DNA of 64,000 bases. Origin: an uncultured Prevotellaceae bacterium (lineage in GTDB: Bacteria > Bacteroidota > Bacteroidia > Bacteroidales > Bacteroidaceae). This document shows, one piece after another, positions 15,950 to 24,781 of this stretch (positions are counted from its first letter, which is position 1; each line of letters starts with the position of its first letter). Position numbers and translations under genes: made by a program. The DNA is taken from positions 46,231 through 110,230 of the forward strand of contig CAMKSE010000014.1 in NCBI GenBank assembly GCA_946415365.1, given 5' to 3'. The notes beneath the pieces were generated by a model. It was not told the origin of the DNA. It did not search any database and saw only the letters and a list, made by a program, of their open reading frames with translations.

Positions 15950-16640
15950 ACTCCTGAATATATATACATTTTTAAATATTAAAATTGCTTAAAAACTGCA
16001 TAAATATTCTATCGTTCACTTATGATAGTATATTAGTGCACGATAATTAATCTCTTTTTCGTGAGCCGCCTCAGACAAAGGTTTTTCATCATCCATATTT
16101 TTACATTATCCCTACGGGATAATACTATCATTGCAAACAGTCAGAACGGGCAAAACGCCTTTCATCTGAGTCTGTGTTTTATCATTCATTCAGGATTGGT
16201 CTTTCGTGCTGATTTCAAGGTCTTTCCGTATATCATTACATAACATTACACTTTTTCTTACAAAATGAATGAAATGAACGATATGAACGATATTTGATGT
16301 TTTCGGGGTCTCGCGTGATAAATGCGCGTGCGCGCGTGCGTGAATTCTGGTTCTTTCTCGCTCATGGGCGCGGGTGTACTGCTCATTGAATGGTGTCGCG
16401 TTTCGCTACGTCACTATATGCGCTATGCGAAAATGCATACCGTCTGATTGAGCAATATGAAAAATCATATCGGCTGTGGCGGTCGGGGGATTCCCTGAGC
16501 GTTCGGAAGATCTTCTGAACGGTATGCAGATTAGCATAGCGGGTTGAAAATCAGCCGAAGTGCTTTTTCCCACATCGGGTCAAAGTGCTTTTTCTCACTT
16601 TGGAAAGTTCTTCAATGGCTTAGAAGTGTAGAGAGACAAG
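15950..16640. other. Gene-free segment with hairpins and short repeats
   Basis: No supported gene is present. Visible structures are ATTATCCCTACGGGATAAT (16106-16124), a tandem of GAACGATAT (near 16274-16296), a GCGCGTGCGCGCGTGCGTG stretch (near 16324-16342), the near-palindrome GTTCGGAAGATCTTCTGAAC (16500-16519), and AAGTGCTTTTTC twice (near 16558-16592). CCGTCTGATT occurs here (near 16440) and in the other gene-poor segment (near 6420). The segment lies between the integrase and the replication operon, a plausible place for an origin. Confidence 0.4.
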
Positions 16641-16669
16641 AAAGCCCCTCGGCATGATGTCGAAGGGCT
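16641..16669 (-). terminator. Terminator after the integrase gene
   Basis: AAGCCC and GGGCTT arms with partly paired CTCG/CGAA inside form a hairpin 25 bases beyond the integrase stop. On the minus strand it is followed by a TTTCTTGTCT run. Confidence 0.65.
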
Positions 16670-16693
16670 TGCTCCTGGTTCCTGTGCTTGGTC

Positions 16694-18163
16694 TTATGAA
16701 TGTGCGGCCCTCATCTTCTCAAAAATACGGTCTGCCTGCTCGCTGACAGAGATCTTGATATATTCCTTATAGACGGCCTCGTTTTTGTGGCCGGATATGC
16801 TCATAATCTCGCGGCTGTCGAGTAGCCCGGTCTTGTAAAGGTTGGTGATTCCTGATCTTCTGCCTGTATGACTGCTTACAAGTTCCCACTTATGGCGCAA
16901 CACCTCGCCCCTCTCATTGCGTTCATATAGAGGCTGGCCATTGTTCGCCTTGGCGTATTTAAGCATTTTATTGTATATGAACTTCTCGCTACCAGTGGCA
17001 AAGGTGCCGCCAGCCTTCACAAAAGCCTCCATTTCGATGAATCGCAATTCCTTTAGTCGGCTCTTCTTGGTCAGCTTGCTGACAAACTTCTCATTCATAG
17101 AAGGGAGGGACTCGGCCAGTTTTTCCATGACGGCCTTTATATTCTTGTTGAATACCTCCTTAGTGTAATGGGGGAAGTTATAGTCGTACTTCTCGCAGAT
17201 CTCCATGATCCTTTTGTCGAAGATGGGGACTTCCACATAAGTCCCGGTCTTCTTCTGTGTAAGACTCAGTATTGAAGTGCCGCCTTCGGTCTTTCTGAAG
17301 TTGTCGCGGGTAAGGTTGGAGAAATCGCTGAAACGCTGACAGGTAAGACAGGCAATAACGAAAAGGTCTCTCACCTTCTCTGATATGCTGCCGCTTTTCA
17401 GTCCCATATTATAGAGCGCGTCGATCTCTTCGTCTGTGAGATAGATCTTCGTGGTGGCCTCTTCCTTGACTGCAGGCTTCTTGTGCCACACCTTCAATGA
17501 AGTGGCGTTCCTGTTCACGCCCATTTCTGCGGCTATGCTGCAAAGACGCTGAAAACGTGCTATCATGCTGTTTACCGTTCCCAGCATATAGCCCTTACCC
17601 TCGATGAAAGAAACAAAGCGATCTGCAAAGGCCGTGTCGATGTCGTCAAATGCGGTTTCCTCCCTGCCTATAAGGAAATCCTTCAGGTCGTGGAAGAAAT
17701 AGATCATATTCGTAAGACTGCCAGCAGAGTAACGCCTTCCCCTGTTCCTGATGGATCCGTCCTGCATACCTTCCAGGGCCTTCTCGAAAAATGGGATCAG
17801 CTGCCCCTCCTGCTCCTTCCTGATGGCCTTAGCCTGATCCTTCACCTTGCGGCTCTCCACAAGAACGATGTCGGAGATTGCATCTTCAATAAGCTGCTTG
17901 TCATCCTTGGTGTTGATCTTGCCTTCCTTGAACAGCTGATCGATAGCCTGGTTAACCTTTACGATGTCCTCATTTACCCGCTTGCCTTCAGGCGTGGAGT
18001 AATACTTTGTCTTAGCAGACTGGCTTTTCTCGGACTTCTGCCACTCACGGATATTAACGACGATACCCGTACAAACTTGCAACTGCAAACCGTTGCGCCT
18101 GACAAGAGTGTAAAGCTTGGCGTTACCCTCTTCTTTCTTGGTTCTCAAATAGACTTGTGCCAT
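16694..18163 (-). CDS. int: Tyrosine site-specific integrase of the element
   Basis: This 489-residue protein has an N-terminal arm-binding part, a SAM-like core-binding domain (about 120-225) and a catalytic domain. Catalytic residues visible are Arg277 (TCQRFSD), His432 and Arg435 (SSHTGRRS), His459 (SGHKNE) and the nucleophile Tyr468 (YKEYIK). It recombines the 21-bp core at the 3' end of the SDR gene. The start lies about 190 bases from the core, with its own leftward promoter (CAAAGGTA, 18195-18202) and a terminator behind it. Bacteroidetes integrases of this class also serve conjugative elements, but no mobilisation or conjugation gene is present here. Confidence 0.95.
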   Translation of the reverse strand: MAQVYLRTKKEEGNAKLYTLVRRNGLQLQVCTGIVVNIREWQKSEKSQSAKTKYYSTPEGKRVNEDIVKVNQAIDQLFKEGKINTKDDKQLIEDAISDIVLVESRKVKDQAKAIRKEQEGQLIPFFEKALEGMQDGSIRNRGRRYSAGSLTNMIYFFHDLKDFLIGREETAFDDIDTAFADRFVSFIEGKGYMLGTVNSMIARFQRLCSIAAEMGVNRNATSLKVWHKKPAVKEEATTKIYLTDEEIDALYNMGLKSGSISEKVRDLFVIACLTCQRFSDFSNLTRDNFRKTEGGTSILSLTQKKTGTYVEVPIFDKRIMEICEKYDYNFPHYTKEVFNKNIKAVMEKLAESLPSMNEKFVSKLTKKSRLKELRFIEMEAFVKAGGTFATGSEKFIYNKMLKYAKANNGQPLYERNERGEVLRHKWELVSSHTGRRSGITNLYKTGLLDSREIMSISGHKNEAVYKEYIKISVSEQADRIFEKMRAAHS

Positions 18164-18194
18164 ATAACTTTGAATGTTTAATTATTGAACGGCA

Positions 18195-18240
18195 CAAAGG
18201 TACAAAAAATAATCGGAAAATTGGTATCATTTTGGTATCA
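18195..18240 (-). promoter_or_regulatory. int: Integrase promoter with adjoining arm-site repeats
   Basis: The -7 box TACCTTTG (complement of 18195-18202) reads leftward toward the integrase start at 18163. Two tandem copies of TTGGTATCA (18221-18229, 18232-18240) match the repeats at 230-287 and overlap the expected -33 region. Integrase binding there could repress its own gene. Confidence 0.55.
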
Positions 18241-18348
18241 ATTTCCCGAATATTTTGTATTTTTAAGAAATGGGCAGAAATCAGGACAAATTCGTAACTG
18301 CTTGATTTTCAATACATATTATTAAATTTCATTTCTTTAAATTACAAT

Positions 18349-19056
18349 TTACTCTTTCACAATAGGATAGAGCTCGATGAACTCGCCTTGATGGTTCTGA
18401 CCGTCGTCGATGAGCTCAGCCATCTTCTGACCAACAGTTTCGATATCGTGGAATCCAGGCAGAGCCATATTTCCATTCAGATCGGTGGTAGTTGGTCCTG
18501 GGTGAACGGAGAATATTTCCAACGGGGTGTTGCTCTGCTGGAATTCGATAGCCATTACACCCATCATCGCATTTTGGGCAGCCTTGCTGGCTACATAGGC
18601 CAATGGATGCCAATAAGGACTGATTTCTGACGGAACAGTCACATTTACGATACGACCTTTATTTTTGGTGAGCAGCGGTATCAGAGCCTTGGTAAGGGCA
18701 AACGTACCGATGAAGTTCACATTGAGCGTCTCCTTGATGTCACTCAGTTCTGTATGCTCACTGTTAACGCTCATATCGCCAGGAATACCTGCATTGTTAA
18801 CCAACAATGTTATGTCGGCAAATTTCTCATTAATCACCTTGGCGGCCTCTTCAATACTGGCAAGATCACGGAGTTCGAGGCTTACCCAACCCAGCACGTC
18901 GACACCAGCAGATTTCAGTTCGCTGACCGCTTTCTCAGCACGCTGCTCGTCGCGTGCTCCGATAATCACCTGCCAGCCACTGAGTCCCAGATGCTTGGCG
19001 ATTCCATATCCGATGCCCTTGTTGGCACCTGTCACAAAAACAATCTTTTCTTTCAT
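18349..19056 (-). CDS. Short-chain dehydrogenase/reductase, integration target
   Basis: A 235-residue Rossmann-fold oxidoreductase. The NAD(P)-binding motif is TGANKGIGYG (residues 10-19), NNAG is near residue 87, and the catalytic YVASK is near residue 154, all standard for classical SDRs. The acidic/basic pattern does not settle the cofactor or substrate. It lies five bases downstream of a LuxR-type regulator gene, so the two are probably co-transcribed. The element has replaced the final codon: the uninterrupted gene would end in Glu-Asp, the present one ends in Glu. Confidence 0.9.
   Translation of the reverse strand: MKEKIVFVTGANKGIGYGIAKHLGLSGWQVIIGARDEQRAEKAVSELKSAGVDVLGWVSLELRDLASIEEAAKVINEKFADITLLVNNAGIPGDMSVNSEHTELSDIKETLNVNFIGTFALTKALIPLLTKNKGRIVNVTVPSEISPYWHPLAYVASKAAQNAMMGVMAIEFQQSNTPLEIFSVHPGPTTTDLNGNMALPGFHDIETVGQKMAELIDDGQNHQGEFIELYPIVKE
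18352..18372. repeat. attR, right copy of the 21-bp attachment core
   Basis: Identical to 160-180. The minus strand encodes the last seven residues of the SDR protein, and the next three bases inside the element (18349-18351) supply a TAA stop. The target gene therefore stays functional after insertion, as is usual for elements that choose gene 3' ends. Confidence 0.85.
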
Positions 19057-19061
19057 AATTA

Positions 19062-19703
19062 TTAAATGTAGAATTCAGAAGGATCAATCAACCCCGCTCG
19101 TAGCGCATATTTTACTGCTTCGTGCGCTGTGTTTATACCTAGTTTGCGGAAGATATTCTTACGATGCGTGGTCACGGTGTGGATGCTTGAGAAACGCTCG
19201 GCAGCTATTTCCTTGGTGGTCTTACCCTGAGCAATCGCCTTCACTATTTCCGTTTCCGTAGCTGTCAGGATATCGGGTTTCTCTTCTTCCTGTTGCTGGG
19301 TGATGATAAACTCCAGTGCTCGTTGGCTGAGATAGCGTGTGTGTCTGTTAACAGCTTGCAAAGCTTCACGTATCTCACTCATTGGACCGTCTTTGAATAC
19401 TACGCTAAACTGGTGAGAGGAATACACCACACGACGGATGAACTGGGAGGTTAGCTCATCGCTGATGAGAATCCACTCCGACAGATTGAAGCGTTCGGCT
19501 ATGATTAACAACTGATCCTCGTCAGCAAAGTCAAACAAGGTATAGTCCAGGAACACGACAGCATTCTCATGCTCTTTTAACAGATCTATCAGTCCGGACT
19601 TATCAACAGCTCGATAGATAGCACTCCCCTCGTCGCGTTTCAACAGGCTCTGCAAAGCATAGCCTGTCAATTCCTGGTTGTCCGCAATAATATAATTCCT
19701 CAT
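19062..19703 (-). CDS. LuxR/NarL-type DNA-binding response regulator
   Basis: This 213-residue protein has a receiver-like N-terminal domain (AVVFLDYTLF carries a candidate phospho-acceptor Asp) and a C-terminal LuxR helix-turn-helix (LTATETEIVKAIAQGKTTKE... then SSIHTVTTHRKNIFRKLGIN). No sensor kinase is adjacent. ATG 19703 is chosen because the promoter -7 box (CAAAGGTA, 19710-19717) lies only six bases before it, which would give a leaderless or nearly leaderless mRNA. It likely controls itself and the SDR gene. Confidence 0.85.
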   Translation of the reverse strand: MRNYIIADNQELTGYALQSLLKRDEGSAIYRAVDKSGLIDLLKEHENAVVFLDYTLFDFADEDQLLIIAERFNLSEWILISDELTSQFIRRVVYSSHQFSVVFKDGPMSEIREALQAVNRHTRYLSQRALEFIITQQQEEEKPDILTATETEIVKAIAQGKTTKEIAAERFSSIHTVTTHRKNIFRKLGINTAHEAVKYALRAGLIDPSEFYI

Positions 19704-19734
19704 CACGTGCAAAGGTACGAATATTTTTTTAAAA

Positions 19735-19833
19735 ACAACGAATTAAGACGAATTTCACGAATTAAAATGATGACGGCCATCATTATTTCGAAATAAATTC
19801 GAACAATTCGTGTAATTCGTCTTAATTCGTTGT
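19735..19833. repeat. Long intergenic inverted repeat, likely terminator
   Basis: Two 29-bp arms (19735-19763 and 19805-19833) are inverted copies with one mismatch. They are built from ACGAATTAAGACGAATT-type units, with GATGACGGCCATCATT in the loop. The repeat lies between metY's stop and the LuxR promoter. It may terminate metY transcription, and it looks like a member of a dispersed AT-rich repeat family. Confidence 0.6.
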
Positions 19834-19839
19834 CTCTAT

Positions 19840-21129
19840 TTAAATCTTGTCGAAGGCTTGAGCGAGGTCATCAATGATATCGTCGATGTGCTCAGTACCG
19901 ATAGAGAGGCGCACGGTTGAAGGTGTGATGTGCTGCTCGGCCAGTTCCTCAGGCGAGAGTTGTGAGTGAGTAGTGGTGTAGGGGTGAATCACCAGACTCT
20001 TCACATCGGCTACGTTAGCCAACAGTGAGAAGATCTGCAGGGCGTCGATAAACTTCCAGGCCTCTTCCTGACCTCCCTTAACTTCAAAGGTGAAGATAGA
20101 ACCGCCACCGTTGGGGAAGTACTTCTGATACAGCTTGTGGTCGTGATGGCTCTCGAGAGCAGGATGGTGAACAGCAGCCACCTTCGGATGATTCTTCAGG
20201 AAGTCGACCACCTTCAGCGCGTTCTCCACATGACGCTCCACACGCAGACTCAAGGTCTCGACACCCTGCAAGAGGATGAAGGCATTGAAGGGTGAGATGG
20301 CAGCACCAGTATCGCGCAGGATGACGGCACGGATGCGGGTGACATAGGCGGCAGCGCCTACAGCGTCGGCAAACACGATACCATGATACGAAGGATCGGG
20401 CTTGGAGAGGGTGGGGAACTTGTCGTTCTGCTTCCAGTCGAACTTACCACCGTCCACGATGACACCACCGAGGCTGGTGCCGTGACCACCCAAGAATTTT
20501 GTGGCAGAGTGTACCACGACATCTGCACCATGCTCCAACGGACGAATGAGATACGGTGTGCCGAAGGTGTTGTCGACGATGAAGGGGATGCCGTGCTTGT
20601 GGGCAACGGCAGCCACACCTTCAAGGTCGAGCACATCGGAATTGGGGTTACCGAAGGTCTCGGCATAAACGACCTTTGTGTTGGGTTGGATAGCTGCCTC
20701 CAGGGCGTCGAGGTCATTGACGTTGATAATCGTATTGCTGATGCCCTGTGTGGCCAACGTGTGGGTAATCAGGTTGTACGAACCGCCATAGAGGTTGTCG
20801 GCAGCCACGATATGATCGCCATTCTGTACGATATTCTGCAAGGCGTAAGTGATGGCAGCAGCACCGCTGGCCACAGCCAAACCGGCCACACCACCCTCAA
20901 GGGCAGCGACGCGGTCCTCAAACACACCCTGAGTCGAGTTGGTGAGACGACCATATATATTACCTGCATCGCGCAGACCGAAGCGGTCGGCAGCATGCTG
21001 TGAGTTACGGAACACATACGACGTGGTCTGATAGATGGGCACGGCGCGAGCGTCGGTTGCGGGGTCAGCCTGTTCTTGGCCTACGTGAAGTTGTAAAGTC
21101 TCAAAACGATAATTCTTCTTTGTACTCAT
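19840..21129 (-). CDS. metY: O-acetylhomoserine sulfhydrylase (homocysteine synthase)
   Basis: A 429-residue PLP enzyme of the Cys/Met metabolism family. The N-terminal FETLQLHVGQ and PIYQTTSYVF, the active-site motif SATKFLGGHG (PLP Lys about 211) and the length of about 430 residues distinguish MetY-type enzymes from shorter cystathionine synthases. It condenses O-acetylhomoserine with sulfide to give homocysteine in methionine synthesis. It has its own leftward promoter (CAAAGGTA, 21205-21212) and is monocistronic by layout. Confidence 0.93.
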   Translation of the reverse strand: MSTKKNYRFETLQLHVGQEQADPATDARAVPIYQTTSYVFRNSQHAADRFGLRDAGNIYGRLTNSTQGVFEDRVAALEGGVAGLAVASGAAAITYALQNIVQNGDHIVAADNLYGGSYNLITHTLATQGISNTIINVNDLDALEAAIQPNTKVVYAETFGNPNSDVLDLEGVAAVAHKHGIPFIVDNTFGTPYLIRPLEHGADVVVHSATKFLGGHGTSLGGVIVDGGKFDWKQNDKFPTLSKPDPSYHGIVFADAVGAAAYVTRIRAVILRDTGAAISPFNAFILLQGVETLSLRVERHVENALKVVDFLKNHPKVAAVHHPALESHHDHKLYQKYFPNGGGSIFTFEVKGGQEEAWKFIDALQIFSLLANVADVKSLVIHPYTTTHSQLSPEELAEQHITPSTVRLSIGTEHIDDIIDDLAQAFDKI

Positions 21130-21501
21130 AATCTTATCCTTTCTTTATTTAATTATTTATTGATTTGAATTTCGTGACAACCCGCTTTCGCGGTTTTCTG
21201 GGTGCAAAGGTACGGAGATTAGAATTATTCACCAAATTTCTTGCGTATTTCAGAGAATACACCTAATAATTTAGAATTGAAAGAAATTTATTCTAATAAG
21301 GGCTTCCGGAAACTCCTTAAACAGAATAAAACTCTAAATTATGACAGAAATCTTGGAAGAAACGGACTCATAGGTCCCGAAAAACCTGAAAAAAAGCAAA
21401 AAAATGACCACCAAAGAGTCGGGTCGGAATTCAAAAAACTAAAATAATATTTGGTTATTTGTTCGTTTATTCTTATCTTTGCAACTTGAAACAATTAACT
21501 G
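21130..21501. promoter_or_regulatory. Divergent promoter region of metY and the propeller regulator
   Basis: Leftward -7 box CAAAGGTA at 21205-21212 for metY, and rightward TATCTTTG at 21474-21481 for the regulator gene. A small hairpin CCCGC...GCGG lies near 21181-21193 in the metY leader. A 68-codon frame at 21241-21447 shows no protein-like features and is not called. Confidence 0.5.
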
Positions 21502-24381
21502 ATGAACCGATTGTTAATTCTGAAAATCTGCCTGGCTGTGAGTCTGTTGGCTTCCGCACAACGGATGCCACTTAGGATTATGTCACAGACTCCCGTGCAG
21601 GGGACGGAGGAAGCTCGCAGCTTGATCTTCGACCCCTATGGACTTATGTGGGTAGGTACGGATCAGGGTGTCAGGGCTTTTGACGGATATCGTTTCAGGA
21701 TTTACCGTAGCGATGCATATTCTCCTGGTATACTGCCTAACAATTATGTACGCTCAATGACTGTTGACCAGAAAGACGGGCTGTGGATTGGTACACGTGA
21801 CGGACTGGTATTTTATGACCGAAAGCGTGGTGTATTCAAGACCTATTACCTGAAAGGTGAAAATGCCAGGCTGATCAATGCTCTCTTCACTACTAGTGAT
21901 GGTACTGTATGGGTTGGCACGAATGCCGGTGTCTCACGCTATGATGCCGAAAAGGACGATTTCACCAGTATTAATATGGCTGAGGGGGCAATCTCGTTTG
22001 CCGAGGATGCGCATGGCAATTTATATATAGGTACGTGGGAAGGAGGCTTGTTGCGTCTGGATAAGGAGAGCGGCAGTATGGTGAGTTATCCCCGTCTGAG
22101 CAATCGAAACACCGTCAGGTCATTGCTTATGGACAGTCGTGGAAGGCTGTGGATTGGTACTTGGGAGGATGGTATTGTCAGACTGGACCATCCGGAGAAT
22201 GAGAATAACCCCGGTATTCACAAGATAAACGACGGGCGACGCGACTTCCGCACGTTCCATCGGCTGGTGGAGGATTCCGTGAGCCATTCCATCTGGGGAT
22301 GTTGTATAGAAGGTCTTACCCGTGTGGATTTCGATGATATCACAACCGTGATGAACTATCCCATCCTGACGTTCTGCTATGACATGCTGACGGATGGCGT
22401 CGGTAATCTCTGGGTGCTCACCCGCAACAACGGTATCGTCCATCTCAGTACCCGACCTTCGCCCTTCCGTTTTTACCATTTGGATCTGGCGGGTCTTGAG
22501 TTGCCTGTGAATCGCATACAGACAGTCTTTACCAACGATGGCAACCGTTTCTGGCTTGGCTTACAGCCTTATGGTTTGGCTTTCTATGACCGTACTGCCG
22601 ACCATGTGTTCTATAACAACGATATTCCTGGTCTTTCCTCGATGACAACCCCCGATCCTGTGCATAAGCAGACGATTTCTGCTTTCCAGCAGCTTCCCGA
22701 TGGCAGTCTGTGGATGGCCAGTTCCCGTGGAATCATCGTGTGGCGGGAGGATGCGCAGGCACGTCTCATACCTCGTGCTTCAACACCCTTTATCAATGAT
22801 GGTGATGTGAAGGCCTTCCATCAGCTCTCTGGCGGAGCCGTGCTCGTGGGATTGGACAATGGTCTGGGGCTTGCCCTCTCTGAGACGAAGGGGCGTATGC
22901 TTAAACTCTCAGAGGGGAGCCGTGACTTCAGCAATGCCGCCGTACAGTCGCTTATGGAGGACAGCCGCCACCAGGTTTGGATAGCTACCGAGGGCGAGGG
23001 TATCGTCCGCATCACGGGCAATCCCTGTGAATCAGGTGCATACACTTGTCATCAGTATAAGCCCGCTTGCGGCAACTATCCCGTCGATGAGGCCACCGCT
23101 TGCTATGAGGATGCGTCCCATCGCCTCTGGGCCATCTCCAACAGCGGGGGAGTCTTCCTCTATGACGATGAAAACGACAGTTTTAAGCCAGTCAACCATC
23201 GGTTCCATATAGGTATGGGTAGTCTCTATGCTATCGAGGGCGATGCGAATGGCCATATCTGGCTGACTACAGGAAACGGCCTGGTGCGTCTTCAGAGTAC
23301 CATGGAGCAGAAGGGTATCACGGCCCATTATGGCGTAGAGGACGGTATCGAGGACATCCGTTTCTCCGCCAATGGTTCTTTTAGCTATGGCGGCGAGCTT
23401 TTCTTCGGTAGTGCGAACGGGTTCTTCTCCTTCCGTCCCGAGCAACTCTCCAGCTGGCATCAGGATAACCTGCCGCGTCTGGCTGTCAGTGAACTCACAA
23501 TCGATGACACCCCGTATGCACGCCTCGACTCCGCACGGAGAATGTGCATCTCCGATGATCAGCCATTCTTTACACGGAAAATCACGATTCCATCGGCTGT
23601 CAGGAAGTTTGCGGTGGGGTTTACGCTGCTCGCCTATCATAACCAGGAACAATGTAAGTACTCTTACCGCCTCGATGGATATGATCATGATTGGCACTAT
23701 ACTGATGCCGACGATCGCTGGGCAACCTACCAGAACCTGCCTCCTGGCAAATACGAGTTGAGAATCAGGGCTTTGGACAGCTATGGCAGTCAGGTGGAAC
23801 TGCCCTATACCATTTCCATCAGGGTACTGCCGCCCTGGTATCGCACATGGTGGGCATACCTTATTTATATATTATTGCTGGGAGCTGCTGTCTATGGCAT
23901 CAGCCAATGGTACAGGAACAGGGTAAACCGCAGGGCACGGTTGCAACAACGTGTCAGCGAACTGCTTCATTACCGTGAGATGATGGTGATGAAACAGTTC
24001 GAAGGTGCACAGAAAGCACTTGAGGCCGAGGAGCAGCAACACTCCTCGCCCGATGAGCAATTTATCCAAAAAGCCATTGATTGCGTGAAACAGCATCTCG
24101 ACGATAGTGACTACGACCGTGAACAGTTCGCCAGCGATATGTGCGTCTCATCGTCAACATTATATAATAAGTTGAGAGCTCTTACCGGACAGAACGTGAC
24201 AGCTTTCATTAGCAGCATCCGACTGAAAGAGGCCTGTCGTATTTTGAGACAACAGCCTAACATTACCATAACCGAGCTGTCAATGGAGGTGGGATTCAAT
24301 ACACCAAAGTATTTCACGAAACTCTTTAAGAAGGAGTTTGGTGTCTCACCTAGCGAATATTTGACGCAGGAACAGGTATAA
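21502..24381 (+). CDS. Transmembrane two-component-propeller / AraC regulator without kinase
   Basis: A 959-residue protein with a signal peptide (LLILKICLAVSLLASAQ), a periplasmic sensor of Reg_prop-type propeller repeats (many GLMWVGTDQG / GLWIGTRDG motifs, about 40-640), then a Y_Y_Y domain (about 700-775). One membrane span follows (AYLIYILLLGAAVYGI, about 785-800), then a short linker and a C-terminal AraC helix-turn-helix (about 857-959). The classical hybrid two-component system has histidine kinase and receiver domains between membrane and AraC parts; here only about 55 residues separate them. It should sense a ligand, often a glycan fragment, and act directly on DNA from the membrane. 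Confidence 0.9.
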   Translation: MNRLLILKICLAVSLLASAQRMPLRIMSQTPVQGTEEARSLIFDPYGLMWVGTDQGVRAFDGYRFRIYRSDAYSPGILPNNYVRSMTVDQKDGLWIGTRDGLVFYDRKRGVFKTYYLKGENARLINALFTTSDGTVWVGTNAGVSRYDAEKDDFTSINMAEGAISFAEDAHGNLYIGTWEGGLLRLDKESGSMVSYPRLSNRNTVRSLLMDSRGRLWIGTWEDGIVRLDHPENENNPGIHKINDGRRDFRTFHRLVEDSVSHSIWGCCIEGLTRVDFDDITTVMNYPILTFCYDMLTDGVGNLWVLTRNNGIVHLSTRPSPFRFYHLDLAGLELPVNRIQTVFTNDGNRFWLGLQPYGLAFYDRTADHVFYNNDIPGLSSMTTPDPVHKQTISAFQQLPDGSLWMASSRGIIVWREDAQARLIPRASTPFINDGDVKAFHQLSGGAVLVGLDNGLGLALSETKGRMLKLSEGSRDFSNAAVQSLMEDSRHQVWIATEGEGIVRITGNPCESGAYTCHQYKPACGNYPVDEATACYEDASHRLWAISNSGGVFLYDDENDSFKPVNHRFHIGMGSLYAIEGDANGHIWLTTGNGLVRLQSTMEQKGITAHYGVEDGIEDIRFSANGSFSYGGELFFGSANGFFSFRPEQLSSWHQDNLPRLAVSELTIDDTPYARLDSARRMCISDDQPFFTRKITIPSAVRKFAVGFTLLAYHNQEQCKYSYRLDGYDHDWHYTDADDRWATYQNLPPGKYELRIRALDSYGSQVELPYTISIRVLPPWYRTWWAYLIYILLLGAAVYGISQWYRNRVNRRARLQQRVSELLHYREMMVMKQFEGAQKALEAEEQQHSSPDEQFIQKAIDCVKQHLDDSDYDREQFASDMCVSSSTLYNKLRALTGQNVTAFISSIRLKEACRILRQQPNITITELSMEVGFNTPKYFTKLFKKEFGVSPSEYLTQEQV

Positions 24382-24382
24382 A

Positions 24383-24781
24383 TTAGATAAAGTCTTTGAA
24401 GGCTTCGTCGTATTCGCGACTTTCAGCGAGTTTGCCGTTGACAAGACAGACGAGCTCAACGGTGGCGCGGAAACAAAGTTTCTCATCGGAAGCACGGTAG
24501 ATGTCCTGATAGAACCAGTAGCGGAACCCGTCTTTTTTGAGGTTAAGGCGTGAGATGAACTCATCGTCGCAACGAAGCGGTACTTTGTATTGAAGCTTCA
24601 TGCTGTGGACAACCGCATCGATGCCCTGCTCGTGTAGCTTGGCAAAACTGACGCCAAGACTGCGGAGAAAGAGGTGACGGGTATGTTCGGCATAATGAAG
24701 GTAATTAGCATTATTGACGATACCTTCAATGTCGCATTCGTAATCGCGAACCTCCATGCGGGTTTCGAAAATATATTTCAT
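24383..24781 (-). CDS. Acyl-CoA thioesterase, hotdog fold (YbgC/FadM-like)
   Basis: A 132-residue single hotdog domain: FETRMEVRDYECDIEGIVNN (the D-x-x-G-I-V-x-N-x-x-Y signature of 4-hydroxybenzoyl-CoA-type thioesterases), then ANYLHYAEHTRHLFL. The usual Asp is present in DYECDIEG. It hydrolyses acyl-CoA thioesters in the cytoplasm; substrate unknown. It overlaps the HAD gene by four bases and ends two bases from the convergent regulator gene. Confidence 0.85.
   Translation of the reverse strand: MKYIFETRMEVRDYECDIEGIVNNANYLHYAEHTRHLFLRSLGVSFAKLHEQGIDAVVHSMKLQYKVPLRCDDEFISRLNLKKDGFRYWFYQDIYRASDEKLCFRATVELVCLVNGKLAESREYDEAFKDFI

Noticed and set aside
6714..16558. TCGGCTGATTTTCA at 6714-6727 with an inverse copy at 16545-16558 as ends of an invertible segment
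   Set aside because: A 14-bp inverted match in 18 kb is close to chance expectation, and no crossover dinucleotide or enhancer arrangement was seen.
21241..21447. 68-codon frame between metY and the regulator
   Set aside because: Lysine/asparagine-rich reading of an AT-rich spacer, overlapping promoter elements; no support as a gene.
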